From contig NC_135263.1 in the NCBI RefSeq assembly GCF_964204865.1, positions 9,593,426-9,657,425 on the forward strand: a stretch of 64,000 nt of DNA, written 5' to 3'. The DNA is from Styela clava (Eukaryota; Chordata; Ascidiacea; Stolidobranchia; Styelidae). The notes beneath the pieces were generated by a model. That model was not told where the DNA came from and made no database searches. It was given only the letters and a program-made list of their open reading frames with translations. This document shows positions 34,557 to 47,351 of the stretch, in pieces. A program made the translations under genes and the position numbers. The first letter of the stretch is position 1. The number at the start of each line of letters is the position of its first letter.

Positions 34557-36329
34557 CAGAAAGTGTCTGCAAAGATATATATTTATATGTTCCATTGCTT
34601 TGTTCCGAGACGTCGCAGAAAGGGAGAAATTCAAGTTTTCTTAACGTTGCCATGCGCTTGTAATGGGATGGACCGATTGGTAACATGTCGGCTTTACGCC
34701 AAAGGTGCTGCTTCTATATTGTTGAAATATTTGAGACATCGAGTAATACATTTCTTTCGAGCCCACAATGTGAGACGGCTTCGTTCACCGTGGAGTCTTC
34801 TGTGAAGAAAACTGTAATAAAAATGCTGCTCGCGATGGAGACTACTTTTTGACATTTGTATTATTTTTTTACAACCTTGTGCCGCTGTATTTCGCAGTCA
34901 AAGTTTGACATTTTTCATCTAATAAAGTTCATCTTCGATTTCTTTTTTGGTGATTTCCTTTTTCCTTTATTTCTTTTTTTCGATTCTGCCGTTGCACCAC
35001 TGGCGCTCTCTAAATAGACGTTGAAAGTTTAAAAAACTTCGAAAGTTCATTTTTTTGTGATCGTAGTGTTCGTACAATACATGTATATTTATCTTCATAA
35101 ATAAAGTCAGAAATCAAATTATGTGTATGTTATCAAATTACCGTATATTTTTTAGGCGTAAAACAGGTCTGATGGGCGCGATAGTCCAGTACAGGGGGTA
35201 TTCAACAGGCGAACCGCGATCTGAAGACGGGACTTTTCGAGTGATCGATTCTGTCTGAATCTGTTATTTAAATTTTCATTCTTCAGCTTCATTAAGTTTT
35301 AAGTGGCTTATTGGGATTCGTTTTTCTTTTTTGATAATTTGCTAGAAAATGCCATAATACTAGAAAAACGAATAGCAACGCCCTGGTTGGAGAGTTATCC
35401 CTTGCCGGGGCAGCGCCTAACGCCCAAAAATGTCAAATTTATGCGGTTACACAATTTTCCATGAAGCATTTTTGAGTTAACTTTTTAAATTCAGAGTTGT
35501 ACATTTAGGCTTACGATGAAATATATTTTGGAAGGACCGTATTGACCCCAATGATTTTAACGTTTTATAAATGGATCTTCGCTAAAATACTTCCGAAGCC
35601 CTGGCGTAGTGGATAAAATATTGGCATGGCAGGGTTTGTATCTTATGCCCACCGATCATCTCACCCAGGGTGTAAACAATTGCATAGGCAATGCCGAAGT
35701 AGAAAAATTCTAGTTCAAAATAAAGTAGCCTAGCTCCTTACATAGCTGTGGTTGCTTATACAGAGCCTCATTTGGAGTGAAAAGCGTATGGAAATTATCA
35801 TATTTTGTGGAAAGGCAGTGCGTATGATTTATCAATTATTGGAATAGTTACAAGGCCGATATCCGATATGAAATTCGAACTGCGGCGGAACCGAAAAGCG
35901 ATAAAATCTAGTATTATATCAATTTCGGCGGCTAAAACTTCATATTTGAAAGATATCTATCCAAAAATTACAAAAGGTTACTCATGTGACGTATATAATT
36001 GCGATCGTAAGTTTTTTGTTTCGTGATGTTTCAAAGTTTTATGTCAAATTTTTACTATTAAAATCGAATCACGTCGACACATTTTTACGATTAATTCAAC
36101 ACAAAAGTGACGACATGGATGGTTACTTGACCAGTCACGATTCTTACATATTATGAAACATTTTATCATAGATCAGGTTTGTTCAATATTGACAATGTGA
36201 TTCAACGCTGAGGTTACTTGCATTTAACAGAAAAAATTAGTTACTTTTCCCATATGTTTTCACTGTGTTTAAATATAAGTCTACGCGTAGAAAAACAGAT
36301 GTCTTCTTGTACAAATCAGCGATACTAGA
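34557..36329. other. TFAP4 3' UTR and intergenic region
   Basis: AATAAA at 34921-34926 is the likely TFAP4 poly(A) signal (UTR about 0.38 kb). Beyond it no gene was recognised; a SINE-like copy lies at 35590-35790. The segment starting CAGGGGGTATTCAAC at 35193 resembles a hAT end but has no partner. Confidence 0.5.
35590..35790 (+). repeat. tRNA-like SINE copy
   Basis: CCTGGCGTAGTGGATAAAA (A-box-like) is followed 40 nt later by CAGGGTTTGTATCTTATGCCC (decayed B box). Then comes a body with ATCTCACCCAGGGTGTAAACAATTGCATAGGCAATGCCG. This is the layout of a tRNA-headed SINE; it may be a different subfamily from the copies at 228 and 18095. Confidence 0.5.
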
Positions 36330-39300
36330 ATGGCTTGGTTTACGCCGATTTTACTATTGGTAGTTTCTACTGCTTCTTGTGTTTTCTCGCAAGAAACAAC
36401 ACAGTGTGTTTGTTTAGATTATGAACAAAAGCAACAACAGACGCAAGAAATTATTGCAAAACTGGAAAAGAAGTTTGAAGGTTTGTTCGTTTGATACAAT
36501 TTCGAGTCCTTGTTACATATTGTTACATATTAAAACCCAAAACTTACATAAGAGCAATTTTCATATACGGTTATTAGTATCTGAGAATACGAGTATCTTT
36601 GTAAAAAGTCAGATGATAGAATAAATGAGATAATATAAAAAATATTTACTTTTGATAAAGTACGGTAATTTATCGTCTATCTTTTTCCCACACATAATTA
36701 ATATACACCCAAATGAAACACAAACAATTGCCACATGGGGATTGATTTTATTTATCTAATTCACATTTAGAGAATGACAAATTTGTTCTCAGAAGTTGAT
36801 TCTATTGTAAACATTGTATTATATATAGCATTTTGGTAAGAAGTGATAAAAAATAACCCTATTTTTTCAGATAAAATCGCTTCCCTTGAAAGGACAACTG
36901 GAGAATTATTAAGTGAGTGATTTTCATATATATTTCCAAAATTAAATCGAACCGAAATAACATATATTTTTAAATTACCCAGAAAAGTCAAAACGACAAG
37001 CGAAAAGAATTGAGGAACTGGAAAAGAAAGAACTGTTTTTGGGAAACAATACAGATGGAGGTAATAACCTGAAATTTAGTGAACTTAATTTAGTGAATAA
37101 GTAATGCTTATCTCCACATAGTTCTGTTTTTATTTATCGCTAGCACATAAGTGTGTATAATTTTCGAATACACTATATATTTAGGAGTCATTTGACAGTT
37201 TCTAGGTTCTTAAATATGTATATGTTCGCTGATAGTATATTTGTACACATGGTTTTTAGTCTATGAAGTGTAACTGTGGCTCGTTTTGATATTTGTTGTT
37301 CTTTCTCTTGGGACATAATCGTTTCCCACTTTGACTACTGAACCAATAGCTTTCAATTGTTGAATATACATGTTTCTTTGGGAGCTAATTCTTTCAATTT
37401 TCTTCTGAACCCCTTCCTTCTCCCCTTGTTTCAAATCAAATTTAGGGGTATTGCCTTTGTCAAAACATTTTTGGCATTGTGATGTTGTCTAGCTTGCAAA
37501 ATTCTAATAAAAGTAATTGTCCGATTTTGGGTAAAAGATATATTGACGAGACACTATTACAGTCGAGTTAACAGTCACGATTTTCGATATCGTAATTTGA
37601 TATGCTACATTATATATATCTGATATGATTCGTTTCCAACGAAACTCCTGAAAGGGTGGGCTGTAATGACACTAAATCATAGAAAAAAAATATATATATA
37701 CTGAAAAACCAGTAATTTCATTGCGAAAAACTTATGAATATATTGTAAAATTATTACCAATGATTAAGTCCCAATTCAAATACCCGAATACGAAGTAATC
37801 AAATTGCCAATACGTAACAGTATGTTTTACCACTAAAATTGAAGGAATGCCCTGAATGGATGAACAATATTGTCAAAATAAGATGAAACTCAAATAACTG
37901 GATGTACTGAATACAAATGTGTAGAAATCTTACTCATGTATTGCGATACCTCTCCTTCATATTTTGTCAATGTTTTTGTGCGATTCCGTGCAAATAGTCA
38001 AATCATTGTTGGTATCAAATTCAAAATAGCAAATTATACATTGAAACCTTTTGGCCCCGTTATGTTTCAAATATCCATTTAGAATTTCATATTCAGTTAC
38101 GAATATGGCAATCTTCAATGTCAAAATTTACTGTAAACAATTATACAAAATTAAAATTATACCTTTCAAACGTATTCTACTATTCCCAGAAGAGAAAAAG
38201 CCAATGACAAACGGGACTAGGGAGTGGTCTGAATGGACAGATTGGACTCCTTGTTCTGTTACATGTGGCGTCGGAAACAAGAAAAAAGTTCGACAATGTA
38301 TTGGACCCAAAAACGGAACGAACAACTGTATAGGTCACATGAAAGTGCAACTACCCTGTAAAATACAATGTCCAGCCAAAAAGCGCGAAGAAAGAGGTAA
38401 ATATTAAATTTCTAATTGCGAAACAACAAACAATGAAATACTGAGTGCCAATGGTTCCATTATTTGGTGCTGTCAATTTGCGTCGGTATAAGTTTGTAAT
38501 AGGATGCCAAAAAAATGTCAATGTTTCTCTTATTGTATATACTGCTTCTGGTGTAAAATCTGAAGTTTCAAAACGTAATTAGTGGGCTAATGCAAGTTTT
38601 TCAAAACCTAATTTACTTCCGCGACAAAATGATATTACAAAACAATTCGAATGTTTTGTACCGAATTTTTTTCTTTTCTCTAAATGGTTTACACTACAGC
38701 TATGAAAATATTTGAGTTAACATTCTGCGTTTTTATTCTTTTCAACAGACAGCGACTGGGATGAGTGGTCTGAATGGTCGGCATGTGAAAACACTCGTAG
38801 TCCAAGGGCTTTCGATGAAAATAGAAAAAGCAAAGAATTCGGAATACAGATTAGAATGCGTAAATGCAACATAGAAAAATGCCCAGGAAAATCGAAAGAA
38901 AAACGAGAATGTGAAATCGAATGTTTTGCAGATTCAGGTTACTTGTGCATACTCAAATATTAACCATAAGCAATCCTGTGTAACTTGGCACTGTTATTAG
39001 ATGAAGACATCCAACCCTCTCTTACTTATTACAACTGCGGCATTTGTAACTTTTAATTTGTTAATAGTATAATTCTGTTGCGGCTACGTCACCATCAAAT
39101 GTCGCGTTGAGACCAGTGCGTCTTTTTCAAGTTAAGTCATACTTCTTTAATCATACGATAAGTAGACACTATATATTAAAAATATCAAAAGATAATGTAG
39201 CAGTTACATTTATTTCTCTTTGACTTTGTGTCAAACTTACAGATGAATATAGCAAACAAAATGGATATGGGGAATGGTCTCAGTGGACTGAGTGTAAACC

Positions 39301-39449
39301 GCTTTTACCATGCAACACCGATACACAACGAAGCCATAAAAGGTGGGCAGTTGGAAGACAAACCAGAAGTCGTAAATGTGAAGGTGTTGGTCATTGCAAC
39401 AAGGAGTTATCGAAAACTAAAAGATGTCGAATAGAATGTTCATCAAAAG
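36330..39449 (+). CDS. Secreted coiled-coil protein with three thrombospondin type-1 repeats
   Basis: Six exons, all phase 1 at their joints: 36330-36480, 36871-36912, 36983-37060, 38190-38396, 38749-38937, 39243-39449 (291 residues so far). Residues 1-20 form a signal peptide (MAWFTPILLLVVSTASCVFS). Residues about 28-85 are a coiled coil with repeated charged and Leu positions, which could trimerise the protein. Each of the last three exons encodes one TSP1 repeat: EWSEWTDWTPCSVTCGVG, WDEWSEWSACE and YGEWSQWTECK, with the WxxW tryptophans typical of C-mannosylation. TSP1 repeats bind matrix and cell-surface partners. The 3' end is unresolved: exon 6 may splice to a further exon, or, if its donor is not used, the frame stays open through a very hydrophobic stretch to a stop at 39772. 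I cannot assign an orthologue. Confidence 0.8.
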
Positions 39450-40820
39450 GTTTGTATTTTCTTTTAACGTATTTCCTTCTATTTCTCGTAATGCCTCTAA
39501 ACATTTATTCGCATTTTAGTATACTGAAGACCTCTTGCCGGATTACTAGATTGAATGAAATTTTTTTTTATTCAAAACACTTACAGTTGTGCAATATATT
39601 ATATCAAACAAATCCAGTCAATTTCATTTTACAACACGTATTCAGGCTTAAATTAATGTGTCATTATGTTCAGAATGGTAATAAGAGGAAATTTCGTACC
39701 GTGCATGTGGATTCCTGCAGAAGAAAACTCTTGAATATTGTTTACCAACAATGTTGCCATTATTACAATTAATAATACTGAATGCTTATGAGTCATTTAT
39801 AATAAACTGATTTGCTTTAACATAACTGTGGCGTTCAACGGGCATATATACTCCAAGAATGATTCCTAAATTTAGAGAAAACTGCACAGCAATTACTTCA
39901 ACCGTCTCTAAACTTCTGATTGAAGTACCCCGTCGGTGACCTCGCCTCAACCCCTAACTTAAATAAACGTAATATCCGAAGATATGACATGACAGTGACC
40001 TTTTTCTCACTATTCAAAATTTAAACATTTTGAGAAAAAATAAAATCATAAAATTTAGCGGTACTTTCAGAAGATCTTTCATAAAAAATCTCATAGTTTT
40101 CTTCGGCCAACATGCCTAATATATGAATAACAATGAGCAGGCTACATCGAAAGTAAAATCGAAAATTGACAAATAATGGCTGTTGACTCAGTAACCAAGT
40201 AATTTGTTTTTACTCCACTAATATGGTCCTCGCTTATACTGTACATTTTACGCATCATGTTGAAACTATTGGCAAAGAAGCAAACGCAATTTCCCGAATG
40301 CACGACGATAACACTTTAATAAATTCATGTGCTGTAGAATCTTGAACAGATGTTCAGTTGGTCATGCTGTAGTGAATTGTGAATAGCATTAATTCCGGAA
40401 AGGACATTTTGTCACATTTGTAGTACATTGGATTTTTTTTCTATCAGGGTCATTTTACCTGATAATGTAGAAACTCACAGATTCGCGCGGCACAACGATA
40501 TACTGTGATTCAATTCTGTAAAGTATTATGTCATTATTGCCTACTATGGACTGTGTTTCTTAATTTCTAATGTGAGAGTAAATTGGACTATATCTCCATT
40601 ATACCGAAGAAACTTATATATAATAAAAAGAATATTACGTCGGTCGCCTTGTCTCCTATTGGCGTGTTCGCCTGTCGGTCGGACATTTCACAGAGCATCG
40701 TTTGAACAAACAAGAAACGTCTTTACATGGATCCATCTTGCATTTTCCTGTTTTAATTATTGCTCCTCGAGCATATCTGGTAGATCCTCACCTCGTGTTC
40801 CTTTCGCAATGAGATCGAAT
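39450..40820. other. Region downstream of the TSP1 gene
   Basis: No certain exon. The frame continuing from 39449 is open to 39772 and begins with a 19-residue hydrophobic run (LYFLLTYFLLFLVMPLNIY). Otherwise AT-rich with no recognised repeat. Confidence 0.4.
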
Positions 40821-41345
40821 TTAGCACTCAGACCATTCTCCAGTATTTAGTGTAAAATTATCTGTTCCTAGAGTGTTTTTAAAATGTATAATTAAGGGGT
40901 GAGTTTTATAAGACTTGAAAGTAATAAAAAGATTGGGTATCAATCAAATTGAATTTATATTTCGAATTTTATGAGTAAAATATATTACCTCAGGCATTGC
41001 CTAAACATCCAATAAGTACGTACGCCTACTAATAGGCCAAATTATTGCTTGAATAAATCGCAATTTTTAATTGATATCATGCGTCAAATAGTGTCTATCG
41101 AATTAAGTAATTGACAGAAATAAATTAATGTTCTCTGATATCGCCATTTTGGGTTGGACTCCTTGCCATACCAATAACGGAGCAACAGAGAACATTGTTT
41201 CATTATTAAAAAAATGTAATTCCCATTCAGTATTATACAATTCATACATACCCTGAGCATCGACATCCCCGGAACAAGCAGTGTTCTTGCATTGACGCAG
41301 TTCCAGACTTTGTCCAGTGCAATCAGTTACGTTTTCAATCAAATT
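40821..41345 (-). pseudogene. Antisense TSP1-repeat relic
   Basis: On the minus strand, 41345-41252 encodes the second half of a TSP1 repeat (DCTGQSLELRQCKNTACSGDVDAQ) and ends in a good donor (G/GTATGT, phase 1). About 0.39 kb further on, 40867-40821 follows an acceptor-like CACTCTAG in the same phase and encodes NTGEWSEC, the start of another TSP1 repeat. It runs straight into TAA; after the stop, IRSHCERNTR still looks TSP1-like. The upstream border of the first piece lacks a clear acceptor. I read it as a decayed gene or inverted duplicate of a TSP1 gene. A working exon pair of a minus-strand gene is the alternative. Confidence 0.4.
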
Positions 41346-42917
41346 ACAGGTGAATATCTTTTCACATTACATGTGAATATCTTTTCACAGTTGTCATTAT
41401 TTCAAGTTTATCCACACAATGTGTATCACCGATTTTGAAAATATCGATTGATTTCGATATTTTGGCATGGTCAACTTATTGATAAAAGTTTATTTTTTGA
41501 CTTAAGTCGATGAAATAATATGGAATTAAAACTTATGTATACCTTGCGCTTCTTGATTAACGACGTCAATTTTATTTCATATTTCGTTGATTCTCTTCGA
41601 CTGAATATTTTTGCCCTCGCTATATTCAAAAAATTGAAAAAATCATAAAGTGGATGCAAGAAGCGGGCATGGCAATTTGCGAGTAAGTATGTTTCGCGCA
41701 GGACAATCCGTCTGCATTTTGGATTATTGACTTGCTCAGATATAATCGCAAACAGGTGAAATAGAATACGGAATGTTTTTGTCTTAAAAATATAAACGCC
41801 AACTTATTTTAATAAAAAAGCGATGTAAATATAGGTAATTAAAATAGACATACTACTTGTGTTCAGCAACATTTCCAATTGCTTTTCCAAATCTCAAATC
41901 CGTTTAGAGTGACGTTTCAACTTTGCTACAGAGTGGGAATATAAAAGAATTTACCCACAACACTAAAACGAACAAGGTGATCAAACCGTCAAAACAAGCA
42001 AAAGATCGTTTTTTTGTAACAAAAAAAAAAGAGAAAGCAAAAAAGCATATAATTCTGCAAAAGAATTTTATAAAAAAGAATTTAAATTTTCAAATATTGT
42101 ACTATATATACTTGAAAAATTCTTGAAGATATTCAATAATCCTCACCTAAGGTGACATTGTTTGCTCTTTCTACACCTTAAAAACTTTCTGTAATATGAT
42201 AATTTAATTTTCATATGTAAAATAAACATATCCCATTCACTGACATAATTAGCATATATATAATTAAAGCTAGTTTGTAAAGCATCCCACTAAGAACAAG
42301 TGTCTTAAAAACCTGAATATAGCAACAGGGATAAACAAACAATAATGTTTTAAGTGTATCGGTTATGAACTTATGTTACAAATGCGATTAATCTCTTTCA
42401 TCACCTACCTTCAAACCGTTTTTCAACATTGCCAGTATCTTATTGAACTCTTTTGTCATATAAACTGTGCAACTTGCATCCGGGTGCCAATCAGCGCCGG
42501 ATTAACCATTAAACAATATAAGCACGGGCTTAGGGCACCAAGCAAAGAGGGGCACCACAGAAATTTTAGAGCAGAATTCGATATAGTTTATTGATGTTTA
42601 TAAAAATATTACGAGTTTACCAAGCGACTCGAACTTCAAAATGTTCGCTTATTTTTCGTCTTCAAGTATCCTTACAACCTTCTTTATTGAAAATATACAC
42701 TGAAACTTATTTATTTGACACGAAATAGGCCTATAAGTCGTTTTCTTAAATTGTTGTTGTTTTTTAGTTCTAGTATTCTCCTTGTTGCTGCATTTTTGTT
42801 TTAAAACATTCCTTCTCTCTTCAACAATTTGACCAATGAACTATTTGCACTATGTGGCGGTTCCACAGTCGCATTTCAACGATATAGTGGTCGGCGAAGT
42901 TTTTTGATAAGGTAGAC

Positions 42918-43678
42918 AAGGGTGGTCCAAACCCTGTTATGCTGATACATTCCGTGTGGACCACGGACCAATTTTAGCGTATATTTGTATCTAATAGCAG
43001 AACGTTTCTGAGTTTGTTTTAGCTATTCCAACCGGGGTTGGGATCCTGAGATTTAAACCCCTTTTTCTAACGCTTTATGCCTTTATTTTAGCGTGGTCCG
43101 CGTGACAGTAGTGACGGAACGCAGAGCCGACTTAACGCCGCGCAATCCAATATTTCTTAGCTAGGTCCCCAAATATCAACTTAGACGGATTTGGTTGTCA
43201 TTTGACGATGTCACTAAGCTTGCTCACGCTGCAAGTTTTTAAATTACTCAAATATAACAATTCGTAATAAAATGAGTGTCACAAGAAATGTGACATAAGG
43301 AAAACACGGCGGAAACGTATTTCCTTGTCCATCACACAGTGTCTGGTTTGATTTCAAGTAATATCTGTCACGAAAGAATATAATTTGAAGCGATATTAAA
43401 CGCGACATGCGGAAAATATAATGGTATAGTTGTATTTATAGCGGGAATTAATTTTGAAATAACTGAAGGCTTTATATATCTTCTTTAAAAGAACGCCACC
43501 CATGCAACATAACAATAGTCTGATTAGAACGGTAAAATCTCGTTGTTTATTAAATTTAAAAAAAGTAAACTCGCAACGCAATATTTCGATCACTTTTGGG
43601 TTTTCTCCGACTTGCGACCCGCGAGACCTCCTCAAAAGTTTTTGCGGTCCTTCAACCTAGCAACCTTGAACCACCCTG
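42918..43678. mobile_element. Nested non-autonomous hAT, 761 bp
   Basis: Begins AAGGGTGGTCCAA (first base probably mutated from C) and ends TTGAACCACCCTG. Perfect 8-bp duplication AGGTAGAC at 42910-42917 and 43679-43686. Lies inside the element at 42492-45518. No coding capacity seen. Confidence 0.88.
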
Positions 43679-43731
43679 AGGTAGACTACTAGGTACCGGT
43701 AAAATTCCAATCTACAGTTGTGACTTGTATC

Positions 43732-45179
43732 TAGGGTTGCCAACCGTCCTTTATTTCAAAGGACAATCCTTTATTTGAGATTTTTGTCCTTGTCCTTTTT
43801 AAGATGATAATTGTCCTTTATTTCTTCCAACGTCGTTTTGCGCGATAGTTATAGAACTGTGTTTGATATTGTTCCGTTCTTTATTCGCCTTCGTTCATGT
43901 ATTTGCAAGCTTTCAATTATTCTTTTTAATTTCGCTTTGGTCCGGCCAACGACTAACATACCGGTCCGGCTCAAATAGCCAAAGAAATACCAATTTTTTA
44001 ACATTTCAAATATTTTACATTAATTTTCCGAAGATGGCAAGTGGTAACACTCCAAGAAGCGTCGAAAAAAGAAGATTCGATTAATTTCAAATTATTTCTT
44101 GCGGAAGTAACAAATATAAATGAGTTTAAAACAAATGTATGGAATTCGCTGAGGAATAATTCTCAGTTTAGTTTCAGCTAAATGTAATTAAAGTAAAATC
44201 GTCTTTTAATTAAAATTAAATTTATGTTTATTGTTTTAGTAATAACTTCATTAAATGCTTTGTTCAGTATTTCAATATTAAATTTTTAATGAAAATCATG
44301 GAACCCCCAATAAAGATAAAGAAGCGCGTGTGTTCATTTAATAAAGACTGGAAAATGACTATGATTGGTTGAGAGAAACTAGTAATCCACAAAAGGCAAA
44401 ATGTATCACTTGTAAAAGTGATTTTACTATTGCATACATGGGTGCTTTAGCAGTAGCACAACATGCAAAATCAGCCTGTCACAAAATTAGAATCATGGAT
44501 TTTGCTTCATTTTCTGTAATGGATAAATTTTTGGTGAAAAAAATTCAGATGAAGAGGATATTGCAGTTGCTTTAGAAATAGTTCAAGTATATCACGTAAT
44601 TAAACATAGTCATTCATATAACTCGCTGGATTGTGGATTGAAATTGAATTCGAAAATTTACAAGGATTCAGAAGTTGCTACCAAAGTATCTAATAGTCGA
44701 AGCAAATACGAGGCAATCGTCACAAATGTGCTAGGTGAGAAGGCATTATCAGTGATTATGAACGATTTGAAACAACATGATCCTTTGTTAATTTTGACAT
44801 TCAAACTGATGCTTCAAATCACAAAAACATGAAAATGTTTCCAGTCTGTGTTCAGTATTTTAGCTTGGAACATGGCACAGTTACTTATATTATTGATTTC
44901 TTCGAGAATGCAGATGAAAGTGCGGATAGAATGTTTACTTGTTTGAAAAACACTATGGACAATTTACAACTTGACTGGAAAAGGGTTTCTTGTTTAAGTG
45001 CAGATAACGCAAATTGCAACTTTGGAGAAAAACATTTTCTTTATACTAATGTTCGCACACTAAATGATGGTATTTTTAGGGCTAACATTTTTTTATATTG
45101 TTCTTTCCTGCAAGTTACAAAATAAACGATGACGGTAATTTATGTCCTTTATTGGGACTTTTTATAGTTGGCAACCCTA
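43732..45179 (+). mobile_element. Nested hAT element with transposase relic, 1448 bp
   Basis: Inverted ends TAGGGTTGCCAAC and, at the right edge, GTTGGCAACCCTA. Perfect 8-bp duplication CTTGTATC at 43724-43731 and 45180-45187. It also lies inside 42492-45518 and carries a broken transposase gene on the plus strand. Confidence 0.92.
44290..45125 (+). pseudogene. Degenerate hAT (ZBED-like) transposase fragment
   Basis: Three pieces in different frames: a BED-type zinc finger (CITCKSDF followed by HAKSACH, about 44396-44480), a middle piece (about 44638-44810: YEAIVTNVLG, LKQHDPLL), and a catalytic-core piece (about 44800-45070: NHKNMKMFPVCVQYF, DWKRVSCLSADNANCNFG). Frameshifts near 44360 and 44800 separate them. 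The C-terminal dimerisation domain of hAT transposases is absent. The element cannot move by itself. Confidence 0.8.
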
Positions 45180-45526
45180 CTTGTATCCTTTGGTATTTCG
45201 ATTCACGTCGAGACTGAAGGCATGAATCTTTATTGTCACACTCCCTCAGGATTGGAGCTCAACGGATATATCGACCCGATATTGCGTGTTTGCCGATATA
45301 TCATATCGACAGTAAACTGCCGATATATATATGGGCTATATATAACAGTTAAAAAACCTAAAAATGTTCGTAAAAATTGTTTTATTTACTGTTGGTTGTG
45401 ATTATTTTTAATGGATAATACACTTACGTGGTTTATTGTTTTTAGAATTAAATTACACATAAAGGGGGCACTAAAGTCTTCAGTGCTTAGGACACCAAAG
45501 TGGCATAATCCGCCCCTGGTGCCAAT

Positions 45527-47159
45527 GTAAAGTCGGGCTTTGTAGCTCTTCGCTGCTTACAAATAACAAAAAACTCAGAAATAAAATAGTCGCATACATT
45601 ATACATCAATCGGTTTTCAATATCCACAGGTTATCTATTGTCAATCGACTCTTTCAATAATACTGCAATACTGGTTGGTTGCTTGCATTTAAAAATTTCT
45701 TGTATGTATGCCTCGGGGAATAATTCAGTTTATATATATATTTAAATTTTAGATAAGGTCAACATGATATGTTCATATATATAACTTGTTCAATTTACCG
45801 TTTCACAATTCACGTATGATAATTAATAATTGCACTAAGCTGATTACAGATGCACAAATGCAAAATTCCATATACTGGATCAATCATCTATATCAGGGCT
45901 ACTCGACTATTTTTACCGAAGATCCGCATACAAAACTTCAAAATTTTTTGGTCCGGTCTTTCCAGAAATTATATTTCGGCATCCTTAAACGCACACTTCC
46001 TCGACCGGCTAATGATTATTAGCTAATCAAAATTCCTTATTATGGTGTTATAGTTCTTTTCATATATATTCAAAACTATAAAAATCATTTCATAAAAGGA
46101 AACTTCAAAAGTGGGGCTAATGATCCAAAATAAAGAATTAGGTGCGGTCCGAATCGAATGTCGAAAGGTCGGGATTCGGACCGCGGTCCGCCAGTTGAGT
46201 ATATCACGTCCCACTTTGAAAATAAAATATAATAAAACCTATCCGTAACTTGTGTAACCGAAGTGGAAACAAAAGTTCATGTATTGTTATGGCAAAGTCA
46301 TGTCATGGACCTTTCCCCGAGCATCGACTTCCTTGTTTACTTCGTGACATTGGCCAATCAGCAAGATGCAAAAAGTGACGTAACAAAGCTCCCTTTTCGC
46401 ATCCGCTCAGACACTTTTCTCACTCAGACAGATTTTCAAGCGTGGTCGTAAACATTACCACGTTTTTGCGTTTTTGAACTCTATTCGTTAGTTTTCTGTT
46501 GTGTTTTGGAAACCTAAATATAAATCAGACAATTCAATGATCACTCTGTCTTCCTAGGAGTTTCAATTTAATTGCAGTAATAAAAAATTAGTGTAGAAAT
46601 AGCTGTGATAGGCTAAAATTCTTTACCGGTACTTTTAAAAAACAGATTGTTGTATGCGATAAATCATAATGATGGTTTGAAACACATACTCCATTTTACA
46701 GTCGCCAACAGCAGAAGCACTCTTAAAATAGCCCCGAAAATTTTGCAATGATAAAGTATAGGAAGAATTTTTGGGGGTCAAAGGTCGGGGAAAGGTCCAT
46801 TGTTCTTCGATTCGGTTCAACTGAGAAATCCGAAACACCACTGCTGTACCATGTGCAATTTTGTTTGCCATCCTTTAACTTTACGTGTTGTCGATCATCT
46901 TGTCTTACGCAAATTTTGATTTCATAAATACAATATATTCCAATTTAAGTCGTTTCAATGTAAATCCGTTAGGGTCAATATATGCTACCGGAAGGGATTA
47001 AAGTTTAAATAACAATAAGCTCTTGTAATTTACAATTTTGAGCAGCGATCTTCTCTAACGACGCCAGGAAATTTCCAAGCGATAATCATAATTATCACTT
47101 AGGTCTTCAATTATGACTGCTGTGATAAACATTTTTAATGACGATGCAACAGATATAAC
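45527..47159. other. Intergenic region upstream of creatine kinase
   Basis: No gene was recognised. At 46306-46320 and 46785-46799 a 15-bp perfect inverted repeat (TGGACCTTTCCCCGA) encloses 464 bp, possibly a MITE. Around 45890-46205 the segment starts CAGGGCTACTCGAC and ends near CAGTTGAGTATATCA, a possible decayed transposon with no clear target duplication. Confidence 0.45.
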
Positions 47160-47284
47160 CAGCTGTTAACGTTCTATATGCAGGCGATAGCAAATCACTG
47201 CGGGTGACAGTCTACTTGACATCGTTTTTCAAGGACAATAACAGAGAAAAAAGCGACGTGTTATTGAATGGAAACATATAAAAG
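47160..47284 (+). promoter_or_regulatory. Creatine kinase promoter: E-box and TATA box
   Basis: A clean TATAAAAG at 47277-47284 lies 68 bp before the start codon, leaving a 5' UTR of about 40 nt. A CAGCTG E-box, the type bound by MyoD-family factors, is at 47160-47165. A strong TATA promoter with an E-box fits a muscle-expressed gene; tissue specificity is inferred. Confidence 0.65.
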
Positions 47285-47351
47285 CCTGCCGTTTGATGAG
47301 CATACATCAGTCGTTTGAAATATATACCGACAAACTATCAACAAAAACAAG

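Larger units (their letters stand above)
42492..45518. mobile_element. Outer hAT element, disrupted by two nested hATs
   Basis: Ends CAGCGCCGGATTA (left) and, read from the right, CAGGGGCGGATTA are near-perfect inverted repeats. The flanks carry a perfect 8-bp duplication GTGCCAAT (42484-42491 and 45519-45526). Without the two inserted elements about 0.8 kb of its own sequence is left, with no transposase, so it is a non-autonomous hAT. Confidence 0.9.

Noticed and set aside
35193-35386. CAGGGGGTATTCAAC as a hAT left end
   Set aside because: The only candidate right end (GCAACGCCCTG) matches poorly and the 8-bp flanks differ.
41923-42126. Lysine-rich open stretch
   Set aside because: Composition follows an A-rich tract; no domain or splice support.
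45894-46212. Possible transposon with ends CAGGGCTACTCGAC and GTTGAGTATATCA
   Set aside because: Ends agree only in part and no 8-bp target duplication is present, so it is not listed as an element.
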